From positions 62,001 to 126,000 of the forward strand of contig DASUQI010000020.1 in assembly GCA_036280655.1 (NCBI GenBank): a stretch of DNA of 64,000 nt, in the 5' to 3' direction. A model generated the notes under the pieces. The model did not search any database, was not told the origin of the DNA, and saw only the letters and a program-made list of their open reading frames with translations. This DNA comes from DASSJM01 sp036280655. Lineage in GTDB: Bacteria > Actinomycetota > UBA4738 > HRBIN12. The translations under genes were made by a program, and so were the position numbers. This document shows positions 31,574-40,783 of the stretch, one piece after another; position 1 is the first letter of the stretch; the number at the start of each line of letters is the position of its first letter.

Positions 31574-33886
31574 TTACCCCCTTCCCGCGTTCGCCACGAG
31601 CACCTGGCCCAGCGCGATGCCCCCGTCTCCTACGGGAGCCTCCCGTGGGAGATAGACGTCGAACCCGACGGCCTCCAACCGGGTGACGAGATCCGAGGTC
31701 AGGAGGCTGTTGTTGAACACGCCGCCGGACAGGCAGACGCGCGACAGGCCGGTCGCTCCCCGGACCGCTCTGCACATCTCGAGCGTCGCGGCGGCCATCG
31801 TGCGATGGAAGCGACCGGCGACCTCGCCTGGCTGCCGGCCGCGCCGCAGGTCGCGCACCACCTCAGTGATGATGGGTCGTGGGTCGAGGGCGATGGCGCC
31901 CTCGTGGAGGCCGATGTCGAAGGGGTACTCGCGGGTCGCGCCGCCCTCGGCGGCCTGCTCCAGGAGGACCGCCGGGTGACCCTCGTAGGTCGAGGACTCG
32001 ACGAGTCCGGCCAGGGAAGCCACCGCGTCGAAGAGCCGTCCCACCGAGGACGTGGTCGCGGCCGCCTCGTGCGAACGGATCTGCCGAAGTACCAGATCTA
32101 CCTCGGTCGTTGGGGCGGCGAGGAGATCCACGGCGTCGTCGGCCACACCCGCCTCGTCTGCGTGTGCGAGCGCCATCCGCCAGGGGGAGCGGACCGCCGC
32201 GTCGCCTCCGGGCAGGGCGACCGGCCGGAGACAGCCGGCGCGATCGGCGGCGGCGGCGTCGCAGACGAGGAACTCTCCTCCCCACGCCGTGCCGTCGGTC
32301 CCCAGCCCGAAGCCGTCGAACGCCACGCCGATCACGCGCCCCTCGAGCCGGTGCTCGGCGATCACCGAAGCGACGTGCGCGTGGTGGTGCTGGACCGCGA
32401 CCGTCGGCAGGGCGAGCCCCTGCGCGAACCGCGTCGTGAGGAAGTCGGGGTGCAGGTCGTGGGCGACGAGCTCGGGCTCGAGCCCGAACACCCGCCGGTA
32501 GCGTTCGAGCGCCGCGGTGTAGGAGGCCAAGGCCTCCTCGGTCACGATGTCGCCGATGTGCTGGGAGAGGTACGCCTTCCGGCCGGCCGCGAGGCAGAAG
32601 GCGCCGTGCAGCTCGGCTCCGGTCCCCAGGGTCGGGACGACGTCGGCGGCGAGCGGCAGCGGCGTCGGGGCTCGGCTCCGTGCCCTGCGCATCATCAGCT
32701 CACGACCTCGCCATACGCGTTCGACGCTGTCGTCGTAGCGCGCGACGATCTCGCGGTCGTGGACCAGGAACGCGTCGGCGATGTCGCCGAGCCGGCGGAG
32801 TGCGTCGGCGTTCTCGATGCAGATCGGCTCGTCGCTGCGATTCCCGCTCGTCATCACGAGCGGGCGCCCCACCTCCCGAAGCAGGAGATGGTGGAGGGGT
32901 GTCGACGGCAGCATCGCTCCCTGACGGCGATGGCCCGGTGCCACCGAGGGTGCGAGCGTGCCCCGGTCCTCCACGAGGACGATCGGGGCGCGGGGCGACG
33001 CCAGAGCCGAGCGCTCGGCCGGGCTCGGTCGGAACCGCTCGCCCGCCTCGTCGAGGCCAGCGACCATCACGGCGAGGGGCTTGTCCGGTCGTCGTTTCCG
33101 CTCCCGGAGGAGCGCGACCGTGGCATCGTCGGTGGCGTCGCACGCGAGGTGGAACCCGCCGAGCCCCTTCAGGGCGACGATGCGTCCGTCGGCGAGCAGC
33201 CGCGCGGCCTCCTCGATGGGGTCTCCGGCGATCGGGTCACCCCGCAGATCGACGAGCTCCAGGCGCGGTCCGCAGGTGGGGCATGCGATCGGCTCCGCGT
33301 GGAATCGCCGATCGGCCGGGTCGTGGTACTCGTTCGCGCACGCGGGGCACATCGGGAACGCACGCATGCTGGTGCGTTCGCGGTCGTAGGGGAGCGCCTC
33401 GATGATCGTGAAGCGCGGTCCGCAGTCCGTGCAGTTGATGAACGGGTACCGGAACCGTCGGTCGTCCGGGTCGAACAGCTCTCGCACGCACCGCTCGCAC
33501 GTCGCGGCGTCGACCGAGACGAGGCGTTCCCCTTCGAGGCCGACGACGCTCTGGTCCACCTCGAACGTCTCGAACCCGATCGGCACGACGTCTCGCCAGC
33601 TGACCGACTCGACGCGGGCGAGTGCGGGCGCTCGGGTCTCGAGTGCCGAGCAGAACTCGACGAGGGCCGCGTCGCTCCCCTCGACGACGATCTCGACGAC
33701 ACCGCTCCGATTCCGGACCCAACCGGTCAGCCCGGCCTCGTCGGCCAATCGCCACACGAACGGTCGGAAGCCGACGCCCTGCACGACCCCGTGGACCTCG
33801 ATCTCGCGCGCGGAGGTCTCGCTCGCGGGTCCCGTCATCGTCCGTGTGGTCATGTCCCCACCATCGATGGCCGTCGACGCCTTCAT
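31574..33886 (-). CDS. hypF: Carbamoyltransferase HypF
   Basis: 770 residues. Domain order: acylphosphatase (about 25-115, VVQGVGFRPFVWRLA), two zinc-finger repeats (CERCVRELFDPDDRRFRY, CTDCGPRF, CPACANEYHDPADRRFH, CPTCGPRL), the YrdC-like domain (VALKGLGGFHLACDA) and the Kae1-like carbamoyltransferase part with HHHAHVASVIAEH. It makes the thiocarbamate on HypE from carbamoyl phosphate. ATG 33886 forms an ATGA overlap with the upstream protease stop and has GGAGG close by, so it is preferred to the Met 11 codons later. Confidence 0.95.
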   Translation of the reverse strand: MKASTAIDGGDMTTRTMTGPASETSAREIEVHGVVQGVGFRPFVWRLADEAGLTGWVRNRSGVVEIVVEGSDAALVEFCSALETRAPALARVESVSWRDVVPIGFETFEVDQSVVGLEGERLVSVDAATCERCVRELFDPDDRRFRYPFINCTDCGPRFTIIEALPYDRERTSMRAFPMCPACANEYHDPADRRFHAEPIACPTCGPRLELVDLRGDPIAGDPIEEAARLLADGRIVALKGLGGFHLACDATDDATVALLRERKRRPDKPLAVMVAGLDEAGERFRPSPAERSALASPRAPIVLVEDRGTLAPSVAPGHRRQGAMLPSTPLHHLLLREVGRPLVMTSGNRSDEPICIENADALRRLGDIADAFLVHDREIVARYDDSVERVWRGRELMMRRARSRAPTPLPLAADVVPTLGTGAELHGAFCLAAGRKAYLSQHIGDIVTEEALASYTAALERYRRVFGLEPELVAHDLHPDFLTTRFAQGLALPTVAVQHHHAHVASVIAEHRLEGRVIGVAFDGFGLGTDGTAWGGEFLVCDAAAADRAGCLRPVALPGGDAAVRSPWRMALAHADEAGVADDAVDLLAAPTTEVDLVLRQIRSHEAAATTSSVGRLFDAVASLAGLVESSTYEGHPAVLLEQAAEGGATREYPFDIGLHEGAIALDPRPIITEVVRDLRRGRQPGEVAGRFHRTMAAATLEMCRAVRGATGLSRVCLSGGVFNNSLLTSDLVTRLEAVGFDVYLPREAPVGDGGIALGQVLVANAGRG

Positions 33887-34422
33887 CGTGCCTCCGGTTC
33901 ATCGCCGGGTGCCGGGTCGCTCGACCCGTCGGTTGCGGCACCTTCGGCCTGCGAGGCAAGGCCGCGTGCCTCCCGGACGATCGCCTCCGTGAGGTCGGGG
34001 AGTGCCGCGCGCACCGCCTCGGACATCGGCCGGCCCGCGGCGGTTTCCTCGGCCTCCACCCCAACGACGACGAACCGAGGGACCGGGCCGACAGCCCTCG
34101 CCACGCCGAACGCCTCAAGCACGCCGAACCCGTGAGAGGACAGCGAAGAGTAGATCTCGGCGGGCAGGCCGTCCGGACCCGCCACCGCCCGGACGATCGA
34201 GCCCGATGGCCGGCCGGCCCCCGGCGTGCGGATCGCATCCACCACCACGATCGCCTCGACCCCGGCCACGAGGTGCACGACGTCGAACGGGGCGGCCCGC
34301 GGCCGGACGTCGACGCCGGGGATCGACTCGAGCTCGCCTCGGGCTCGTTCGACCGCCACGATCCCGGCGGCGTCGTCACCGGCATCCGGGTTACCGCAAC
34401 CGATCACCCGGACGACCGTCAT
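33883..34422 (-). CDS. NiFe-hydrogenase maturation endopeptidase
   Basis: 179 residues. VIGCGNPDAGDDAAGI near the N-terminus and VVVDAIRTPGAGRPSG provide the metal-binding acidic residues of the HybD/HycI family, and SSHGFGVLEAF the conserved His. It should cut the large-subunit tail after DPCISCATH, releasing 13 residues. It overlaps the large-subunit gene (ATGA) and hypF (ATGA). A 30-residue C-terminal extension rich in Ala, Asp and Pro looks disordered. Confidence 0.9.
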   Translation of the reverse strand: MTVVRVIGCGNPDAGDDAAGIVAVERARGELESIPGVDVRPRAAPFDVVHLVAGVEAIVVVDAIRTPGAGRPSGSIVRAVAGPDGLPAEIYSSLSSHGFGVLEAFGVARAVGPVPRFVVVGVEAEETAAGRPMSEAVRAALPDLTEAIVREARGLASQAEGAATDGSSDPAPGDEPEAR

Positions 34423-35723
34423 CGCCCGCTCGATGACCGGTCGATCTCGAGACGGAGGAAGTGCGTGGCGCAGCTGATGCACGGGTCGTAGTTCCGCACG
34501 ACCATCTCGCAGAGCCGGGTGAGCTCGTCGTCCGGTCGGTCGAGCACCCCCGGCAGGAATCCCCGCAGGTCCTCCTCCATGTGTCGCAGGTTCTGCGAGG
34601 TGGGGGGGATGATCTTCGCCTCGAGGATCCTGCCGCCCTCGTCGACCTCGTAGCGGTGGTACAGCGTCCCGCGCGGCGCCTCGGTGACCCACGTCGCCCG
34701 GCCGGCTCGGGGGGTGGGCTCGACCATCGGCGGGTCCGGTGCCGTGTACCCATCGATGATCCGGATCGACTCCTCGATCGCGAGGGTCACCTCTGCGGCG
34801 CGGGCGGCCATCGAGAAGAACGGGTCGGTCTCCGGCACCCGGAGCCCGACCCGCTCGGCCACCTCCCGCGCGACCGGCGTGAGCAGCGACGCGTTGAGGT
34901 TGACCCGGGCGAGCGGACCGAGGAAGTACGGGGTCCCGGTGTCGCTCATGAGCGAGTGGAGGGCGTTCGAGTGTTCGACCTGCACCTCGTGCGTCACCCG
35001 CTCGTAGGTCGTCGCGTCCCACCGCCGGCCGTTCGTCGAGGCCATGTCGCCGACGGTGATCGGGTATTCGGAGTCGTGCACCATCGAAACCATCTCGGCC
35101 GGGCGCGCGTACGACGGCGCCGGAAGCGACGCGACGAAGTCGGCGATCCCCGGCATCTCGCCGAGCGCCCATTCCAGGCGCGGGAGGAACGGCTCGAGAT
35201 CCCGCGTACGCGGAGCCTTCGAGAATCCCCCGACGCGTGGGGACACCGGATGGATCTCCCGACCGCCGATGGCCGCCATGAGGTCGTTGCCGATCCGCTT
35301 GATCTCGAGCGCGCGCTTCACGAGCTCGGGGTGCTCGGTCGCCATCTCGATCGCGTTCGCGAAACCGAGGAAGTCGGGGGCGGCGAGCAGGAAGATGTGC
35401 AGCACGTGGCTCTCGATCCACTCCCCGCAGTAGAGGAGCCGCCGGAGCTCGTGCGTGCCCTCCGGCAACTCCATACCGAAGAGTTGCTCGAGCCCGTGGA
35501 CCGCGCTCATCTGGTAGGCGACCGGACAGATCCCGCATATCCGCGGGACGATGTCGGGGACCTCGTCGAAGCGCCGGCCTGCCAGGAACGCCTCGAAGAA
35601 TCTGGGCGGCTCGTAGATCTCGAGCCGCAGGTCCGTGATCTCGCCGTCCTCGACCGCGACGTGGAGCGCGCCCTCACCCTCCACCCGCGCGATCACGGGG
35701 ACCTCGACCGACCGGTGCGTCAT
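34419..35723 (-). CDS. hyhL: Group 3 NiFe-hydrogenase large (catalytic) subunit
   Basis: 434 residues. The active-site cysteines lie in RICGICPVAYQ (near residue 62) and in the C-terminal DPCISCATH. The tail FLRLEIDRSSSGR should be removed during maturation. The motifs and four-subunit set (diaphorase, Fe-S, small, large) fit the bidirectional NADP-linked group 3b (Hyh/sulfhydrogenase). A group 3b enzyme has been reported to be DosR-controlled in M. smegmatis. The gene overlaps its neighbours by four bases on each side. Confidence 0.92.
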   Translation of the reverse strand: MTHRSVEVPVIARVEGEGALHVAVEDGEITDLRLEIYEPPRFFEAFLAGRRFDEVPDIVPRICGICPVAYQMSAVHGLEQLFGMELPEGTHELRRLLYCGEWIESHVLHIFLLAAPDFLGFANAIEMATEHPELVKRALEIKRIGNDLMAAIGGREIHPVSPRVGGFSKAPRTRDLEPFLPRLEWALGEMPGIADFVASLPAPSYARPAEMVSMVHDSEYPITVGDMASTNGRRWDATTYERVTHEVQVEHSNALHSLMSDTGTPYFLGPLARVNLNASLLTPVAREVAERVGLRVPETDPFFSMAARAAEVTLAIEESIRIIDGYTAPDPPMVEPTPRAGRATWVTEAPRGTLYHRYEVDEGGRILEAKIIPPTSQNLRHMEEDLRGFLPGVLDRPDDELTRLCEMVVRNYDPCISCATHFLRLEIDRSSSGR

Positions 35724-36520
35724 CTCGTCGACTCCTTCGGCTCGAGGGCGTCGGCGGCCTCGCGGAAGGGCGGCGCCCAACCCGTGATGAACCGGAACCG
35801 GTCGGCGGCGTCCTTCTCGGTCACCCCGAGCTCGATGAACCGCCGCCCGAGCGCGTTGGTGTTGTTGGAGGGCTGGGCGGGCCCGAAGCAGCCGTAGCAG
35901 CCACGGCCGAACCCGGGACACAGGGCGCCGCATCCCGTCCGCGTGACCGGGCCGAGGCACGGCTCGCCCTTCGCGACGACGACGCAGACGTAGCCCCGCC
36001 GCTTGCACTCGAGGCAGACCGGCGAGTCGGACACCCGAGGCATGGCGCCCGTGAGCAGCGAACCGAGGGCACCCAGGAGCTGTCCCCGGTCGACCGGGCA
36101 ACCCGTCAGCTGCAGGTCCACGGTCACGTAGTCCGAGATCGGGTGGGAGTCCTCCAGCGATCGCACGTACTCCGGTGTCGGGTAGACGGTACGGACGAAC
36201 TCGTCGTGCCTGCCGGTCGCGTTCCGCAGCGCCTGCACGCCGCCGCTCGTCGCGCACGCGCCGATCGTGATCACGATCCTCGACTCGTGCCGGATCTGCC
36301 GGATCTGCGCCTCCTGCTCGGGCGTCGAGACGGACCCCTCCACGAGCGTGATGTCGTACGGGCCGGGTTCGATCCGGCTCGAGGCCTCGGCGAAGTTCAC
36401 GATGTCGATCGCGCCGGCGAGCTCGAGCAGCGCCCGCTCGGCGTCCAGGAACTGGAGCTGGCAGCCGTCGCAGGAGGCCATCTTGAAGACGGCGACGCGC
36501 GGCTTCCCGGTCTCGCTCAC
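35720..36520 (-). CDS. hyhS: Group 3 NiFe-hydrogenase small subunit
   Basis: 266 residues from GTG 36520. The proximal cluster ligands are in MASCDGCQLQFLD; further cysteines occur in TIGACATSGGV, LTGCPVDRGQ, CLECKRRGYVCVVV, EPCLGPVTRTGCGALCPGFGRGCYGCFGP, which hold the medial and distal Fe-S clusters. There is no Tat signal, so the enzyme is cytoplasmic as expected for group 3. GTGA overlap with hyhG and ATGA overlap with hyhL. Confidence 0.92.
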   Translation of the reverse strand: MSETGKPRVAVFKMASCDGCQLQFLDAERALLELAGAIDIVNFAEASSRIEPGPYDITLVEGSVSTPEQEAQIRQIRHESRIVITIGACATSGGVQALRNATGRHDEFVRTVYPTPEYVRSLEDSHPISDYVTVDLQLTGCPVDRGQLLGALGSLLTGAMPRVSDSPVCLECKRRGYVCVVVAKGEPCLGPVTRTGCGALCPGFGRGCYGCFGPAQPSNNTNALGRRFIELGVTEKDAADRFRFITGWAPPFREAADALEPKESTR

Positions 36521-37392
36521 AGTTCGGGCACCTCCATGAGGTCGCGGACCCGGTCGTAGCGGAAGACCGGCCCGTCCGTACAGACGAAGTACGGGCCGAG
36601 CTGGCAGTGCCCGCAGATCCGGATCGCGCACTGCATGTTCCGCTCCATCGACACGTAGAGCCGTTCGGCGGGGACCCCGAGGTCGAGGAGGCCACCGCCG
36701 CTGAACCGCATCATGACCTCGGGTCCGCAGATGAACGCCGTGGTGCGTGCCGGTTCGATCTTCGCCTTCTCGAAGAGCGTGGTGACCACCCCGACGCCGT
36801 AGAGCCAGCCCGGCTCGGGCTCGTCCACGGTCAGGTGCAGCTCGACGCCGAGGCGCTCCATCGAGGCGAGCCACTCGTCGAGCTGCGCCTGGTACGGCAG
36901 CAGGCTCGGCGTGCGCGCCCCGACGAGCAGGAGCAGGCGGCGGAAGCGGTCTCGATGCCGCATCGCCCACTCGATCGCGGGGCGCACCGGGCAGACGCCG
37001 AGGCCGCCCGCGACGACGAGGAGGTCACCCCCCTCAGCCTCGTCCAACGGCCAGGGGCGGCCGAACGGGCCCCGGACGCCGAGCTCGTCGCCGGGCCGGA
37101 GATCCCGGAACGCGTCGGTCACGCGACCGGTGAAGCGGATCGTGTGCCCGAGCCGCTGCGGGTGCGACGGGTCCGAGCTGATCGAGATCGGGATCTCGCC
37201 CACGCCGAACAGGTACAGCATGTTGAACTGCCCGGCCTCGAAGGCGTAGCCATCGCCGTCCCCGTCGCGCCACGTCGACCAGAACGTGGATGAGTCGGGC
37301 GTCTCGGGGACGATCCGCTGGATCACCGCGACTCGGCTCGGCACCCCTTCGGGGTCGGCGGACCGGACCGCGTGGGGCGCCGGAACGCTCAC
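36517..37392 (-). CDS. hyhG: Hydrogenase FAD/NAD(P)-binding gamma subunit
   Basis: 291 residues from GTG 37392. Ferredoxin-reductase fold: FAD region with FEAGQFNMLYLFGVGEIPISISSD, NAD(P) region with VVAGGLGVCPVRPAIEWA, and a C-terminal Fe-S part (MQCAIRICGHCQLGPYFVC). Equivalent to HyhG/HydG of the sulfhydrogenase complex, passing electrons between NAD(P)H and the Fe-S subunits. It is joined to hyhB and hyhS by GTGA overlaps. Confidence 0.9.
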   Translation of the reverse strand: MSVPAPHAVRSADPEGVPSRVAVIQRIVPETPDSSTFWSTWRDGDGDGYAFEAGQFNMLYLFGVGEIPISISSDPSHPQRLGHTIRFTGRVTDAFRDLRPGDELGVRGPFGRPWPLDEAEGGDLLVVAGGLGVCPVRPAIEWAMRHRDRFRRLLLLVGARTPSLLPYQAQLDEWLASMERLGVELHLTVDEPEPGWLYGVGVVTTLFEKAKIEPARTTAFICGPEVMMRFSGGGLLDLGVPAERLYVSMERNMQCAIRICGHCQLGPYFVCTDGPVFRYDRVRDLMEVPEL

Positions 37393-38495
37393 GAGGTCAC
37401 CACCTCCACCTCGCCGTCCGTGATGCGGATCGCCGTGATCTCCTCGGTCACGTCGATGCCGACCGGGCACCACGTGATGCACCGGCCGCAGCCCACACAC
37501 CCCGACGTCCCGTACTGGTCGATCCACGAGGCGAACTTGTGCGTCAGCCACTGTCGGTAACGGGAGGCGCGCGTCGTTCGCACCGATGCGCCCGCGGCCC
37601 AGCTGTGCTCCTGGCTGAAGCAGCTCGCCCACTCCCTCGTCCGCGTGGCGACGTCGCCCGAGAGCGACACGTCGTCGACGACGTCGTGGCAGAAGCACGT
37701 GGGGCAGACCATCGTGCAGTTCGTGCATGCGAGGCAGCGGTCGGCGACCTCCTCCCACCGGGGATGCTTGGCGTTCCGGTACAGGAGACTCGGCAGGTCC
37801 GAGGTGTCGAGCCGGCGGCCCATGCGGGTGGCCGCCTCCGATGTCACTCGCTCGGGTTGCAGCGTCTCTTCCGCCGTCGCCTCGCGCGTCTCGACCGCGT
37901 CGAGCAGGTGCTCGCCGCGTTCGGTGCCGACCTCGACGACGAACCCGTCATCGAGCTCGGTGAGGGCGAGATCGAACCCGATCGTGCACCGGGGACCGGT
38001 CCCCATCGAGACGCAGAAGCACGTCGCGCCGGGCTCCCCGCAGTTCACGCCCACGAACAGGGCGCGTTCGCGACGGCGCCGGTATCGGGGGTCGACGTCC
38101 ATGAAGACGCGATCCTGTACGGCGATCGCGTGGAGGTCGCACGATCGGAGGCCGACGAACGCGAACGGCCGGTCGCCTTCGGGCGCCGGCGTCGCCCGCG
38201 TGCCCCCGTCGCGGGAGATCGTCGACAGCTCCTCCCGGGAGGGGAACAGGTAGCGCTTGCCCGCATCGGGACCGTGCGCCCATCCGAACACCCGGTCGTC
38301 ATCTCGGGACGTGAGTCGGTAGGTGCCGGGCCCCTGTTCCTCGCCGACACCGGCCGGAAGGTCGCCGGCGCCCTCGATCCGGTCGAGCACGATCGCTCCG
38401 TCGCGGACCGTCGGCCCGATCAGGTCGTAGCCGTCCGCGATCGAGCGCAGGAGCCCGTCGAACGCCCGCCGGTCGAGGTACCTCATCACCGCCAT
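37389..38495 (-). CDS. hyhB: Hydrogenase Fe-S beta subunit
   Basis: 368 residues. Two 4Fe-4S motifs lie near the C-terminus: CLACTNCTMVCPTCFCHD and CVGCGRCITWCPVGIDVTEEI; an earlier CNCGEPGATCFCVSMG-like segment (NCGEPGATCFCVSMGTG) adds cysteines. This matches the HyhB-type subunit. It is the first gene of the operon. The -10 TAGTGT (38501-38506, minus strand) lies five bases before the ATG at 38495, so the operon mRNA is probably leaderless; the next Met is three codons in. Confidence 0.9.
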   Translation of the reverse strand: MAVMRYLDRRAFDGLLRSIADGYDLIGPTVRDGAIVLDRIEGAGDLPAGVGEEQGPGTYRLTSRDDDRVFGWAHGPDAGKRYLFPSREELSTISRDGGTRATPAPEGDRPFAFVGLRSCDLHAIAVQDRVFMDVDPRYRRRRERALFVGVNCGEPGATCFCVSMGTGPRCTIGFDLALTELDDGFVVEVGTERGEHLLDAVETREATAEETLQPERVTSEAATRMGRRLDTSDLPSLLYRNAKHPRWEEVADRCLACTNCTMVCPTCFCHDVVDDVSLSGDVATRTREWASCFSQEHSWAAGASVRTTRASRYRQWLTHKFASWIDQYGTSGCVGCGRCITWCPVGIDVTEEITAIRITDGEVEVVTS

Positions 38496-38500
38496 CCGCG

Positions 38501-38592
38501 ACACTACCCCCTTCGGGGTCGAGCTTCGTCGGGCCCGGGGCGATCCCAGGAGGGACAACGGCACGGTCCGGGCGGGACCATGGTCCCGCCCG
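38501..38592 (-). promoter_or_regulatory. Hydrogenase operon promoter with three DevR-type boxes
   Basis: -10 TAGTGT (38501-38506). Boxes upstream at 38531-38544 (half match), 38552-38565 (GGGACAACGGCACG) and 38574-38587 (GGGACCATGGTCCC), with centres spaced about 21-22 bp. The last is the core of a perfect 24-bp palindrome (38569-38592). Confidence 0.6.
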
Positions 38593-38635
38593 GGTCGCCG
38601 GTCACGCACCAGGCACGAGCCAGGTCTTCCGAGGA

Positions 38636-38701
38636 AGGACCTTCGGCCCGTCGACAGCCCGCCGAACGGCCCCTGGCGCCGGCGCGCTGCCTCGTCAGAG
38701 T
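38636..38701 (+). promoter_or_regulatory. DevR-type promoter of the 185-residue membrane protein gene
   Basis: Distal box 38636-38649 (AGGACCTTCGGCCC), proximal box 38659-38672 (CCGCCGAACGGCCC), spacing 23 bp. -10 CAGAGT (38696-38701) gives a start near 38708 and the proximal box at -42.5. Confidence 0.6.
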
Positions 38702-38760
38702 GCAGCCCATGACCGGCGCCCCACGGGAGGGGCGCGGCGGATGGACCAAGGAGGTGCGTG

Positions 38761-39318
38761 ATGAAGAAGGCCTTCCCGATCGTGCTGATGGTGATCGGCC
38801 TGGCGTTCGTCGTGGGCGGCACGTACACGGTGTTCCGTGGCCTCGACGCTCGCGACCAGGTGCGAGAGGAGCTCCTTGCGCAGAACATCGTGACGCCGGA
38901 GGACGCCTCCATCCCCAACACGCAGGTGACGGACGCCGCCACCGCGGAGTCGATGGCGGACATCATCAACGTGCACGCACGCGAGGCGACGGGTGACCGC
39001 TCCTACGCGGAGCTCGGCCGGTACCTGACGCCCGACGGTGGGGACACGAGCGACGAGGCCGAGGCGCTGAAGGACTCCGAGGGTAACCCGGTCGCGAACC
39101 CCGTTCGGGATGTCGCGTTCACGGCGTCGGCGCTGCGGACGAGCCTGTACGCGTCGATCCTCGCGTTCAACGTCGCGGACCTGGTGGTCGGTCTCGGCGT
39201 TGCGATCGTGGTGCTCGGCCTGGCCGTCGGTGGCATCGGCGTCGCCCTGGCGGCGCTGGCGATCCCGGCCCTGGCTCGCCGCTTCCACGTCCAGCCCGTG
39301 GCCGCACAGCACGGCTGA
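38761..39318 (+). CDS. Two-span membrane protein with large extracytoplasmic loop
   Basis: 185 residues: span 1 at residues 5-25 (FPIVLMVIGLAFVVGGTYTVF), a hydrophilic loop of about 100 residues (including INVHAREATGDRSYAELGRYL), and span 2 at about 136-170 (ADLVVGLGVAIVVLGLAVGGIGVALAALA). ATG 38761 has GGAGG six bases upstream. No family recognised. Divergent to the hydrogenase operon, each with its own boxes, so co-induction is likely. Confidence 0.65.
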   Translation: MKKAFPIVLMVIGLAFVVGGTYTVFRGLDARDQVREELLAQNIVTPEDASIPNTQVTDAATAESMADIINVHAREATGDRSYAELGRYLTPDGGDTSDEAEALKDSEGNPVANPVRDVAFTASALRTSLYASILAFNVADLVVGLGVAIVVLGLAVGGIGVALAALAIPALARRFHVQPVAAQHG

Positions 39319-39333
39319 TCCGCATCTCTCACG

Positions 39334-39366
39334 ACGAGCTGCCCGGTCATCCACCGGGCAGCTCGT
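39334..39366. terminator. Bidirectional hairpin between convergent genes
   Basis: 13-bp perfect stem (39334-39346 with 39354-39366), 7-base loop, placed between the stop of the 38761 gene and the stop of gdhA on the other strand. Confidence 0.65.
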
Positions 39367-39391
39367 TCGCGGCATCCGGGCCGCGCGCGGT

Positions 39392-40753
39392 CTAGACGAC
39401 GCCCTGATCGAGCATCGCGTCGGCCACCCGGATGAACCCCGCGATATTCGCGCCGTTCACGTAGTTCCCCGGCGTGTTGTACTCCTCCGCCGCCTCGAGG
39501 CACCGCTGATGTATCGACTTCACGATGTCCTTGAGCCGCGCGTCCACTTCCTCGCGGGTCCAGTGCAGGCGCTCCGCATCCTGCGTCATCTCGAGACCGG
39601 AGACCGCCACGCCTCCGGCGTTCGCGGCCTTGCCGGGACCGAACAGGATCCCCTCGCCCAGGAACCGCTCGATGCCGTCGGGAACCGTGGGCATGTTCGC
39701 GCCCTCGCAGACCACGAACACGCCGTTGTTGAGCAGGTTCGCCGCGTCCTTCGCGTTGATCTCGTTCTCCGTGGCGCTGGGGAAGGCGCAGTTGGCGGGC
39801 ACATCCCAGAGCGGGTTGGAGTCCGCCTGCGGGTCGGCGGGCGTGAACGTCGCATCCGTGAATCGCTCCGCGTACTCGTGGATCCGCCCGCGACGCTCGT
39901 TCTTCAACGCCTTCACCCATCGCAGCTTCTCGAGGTCGATCCCGTTCGGGTCGTGCACGAAACCCCCCGAGTCCGACAGGGTGATCGGCCTGGCGCCCAT
40001 GTCGATCAGCTTTGCGGTCGTGTACTGGGCGACGTTGCCCGACCCGGAGACGAGACATACCTTGCCCTCGAGCGCGTCGTCGCGCGTGAGGAGCATCTGC
40101 TGCGCGAAGTAGACGGACCCGTAGCCCGTGGCCTCGGGACGGATCAGTGAGCCGCCCCACCCGACACCCTTGCCCGTGAGTACCCCGCTGAACTCGTTCC
40201 TGATCCGCTTGTACTGCCCGAAGAGGTAGCCGATCTCCCGCGCCCCCACGCCGATGTCCCCGGCGGGAACGTCGGTGTTCGGCCCGATGTGTCGTTGGAG
40301 CTCGGTCATGAACGACTGGCAGAACCGCATCACCTCGCCGTCGCTCCTGCCCTTCGGGTCGAAGTCGGCGCCGCCCTTCCCGCCGCCGAGGGGGAGGCCC
40401 GTCAGGGCGTTCTTGAACACCTGTTCGAAGGCGAGGAACTTGAGCATCCCCAGGTCCACGGTGGGCTGGAAGCGCAGTCCTCCCTTGTACGGTCCGATCG
40501 CGCCGTTCATCTCGACCCGGTAGCCCCGGTTCACTCGGATCTCGCCCGTGTCGTCGACCCATGGGACCCGGAACATCAAGACGCGCTCGGGTTCGAGCAG
40601 GCGCTCGAGGATCCGACCTTCGCGGTATCCGAGGTTGCGGTCCAGCACGACGCGCAGCGACCCTAGGACCTCTGACACGGCCTGATGGAACTCGGGTTCG
40701 TGCGGGTTGCGTTCGATCAGGTCCGAGATGAGTCGGTCGACGTCTCCGTTCAT
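39392..40753 (-). CDS. gdhA: Glutamate dehydrogenase (NADP-type, GdhA)
   Basis: 453 residues, the usual length of hexameric GDH. GPYKGGLRFQPTVDLGMLKFLAFEQVFKN and LPLGGGKGGADFDPKG carry the glutamate-binding and catalytic lysines; VCLVSGSGNVAQYTTAKL is the nucleotide turn; GVGWGGSLIRPEATGYG and NAGGVAVSGLEM are conserved blocks. It interconverts 2-oxoglutarate plus ammonia and glutamate. ATG 40753 has AAAGGAGG upstream. Control of GDH by a dormancy box is unusual and would link nitrogen and NADPH balance. Confidence 0.95.
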   Translation of the reverse strand: MNGDVDRLISDLIERNPHEPEFHQAVSEVLGSLRVVLDRNLGYREGRILERLLEPERVLMFRVPWVDDTGEIRVNRGYRVEMNGAIGPYKGGLRFQPTVDLGMLKFLAFEQVFKNALTGLPLGGGKGGADFDPKGRSDGEVMRFCQSFMTELQRHIGPNTDVPAGDIGVGAREIGYLFGQYKRIRNEFSGVLTGKGVGWGGSLIRPEATGYGSVYFAQQMLLTRDDALEGKVCLVSGSGNVAQYTTAKLIDMGARPITLSDSGGFVHDPNGIDLEKLRWVKALKNERRGRIHEYAERFTDATFTPADPQADSNPLWDVPANCAFPSATENEINAKDAANLLNNGVFVVCEGANMPTVPDGIERFLGEGILFGPGKAANAGGVAVSGLEMTQDAERLHWTREEVDARLKDIVKSIHQRCLEAAEEYNTPGNYVNGANIAGFIRVADAMLDQGVV

Positions 40754-40783
40754 CGTCGGCCTCCTTTCGAGGGTCTCTGTTCG

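Noticed and set aside
31421..34135. 904-codon open frame on the plus strand across hypC and hypF
   Set aside because: Antisense to well-conserved hyp genes, His/Arg-rich with no domain; a composition artefact.
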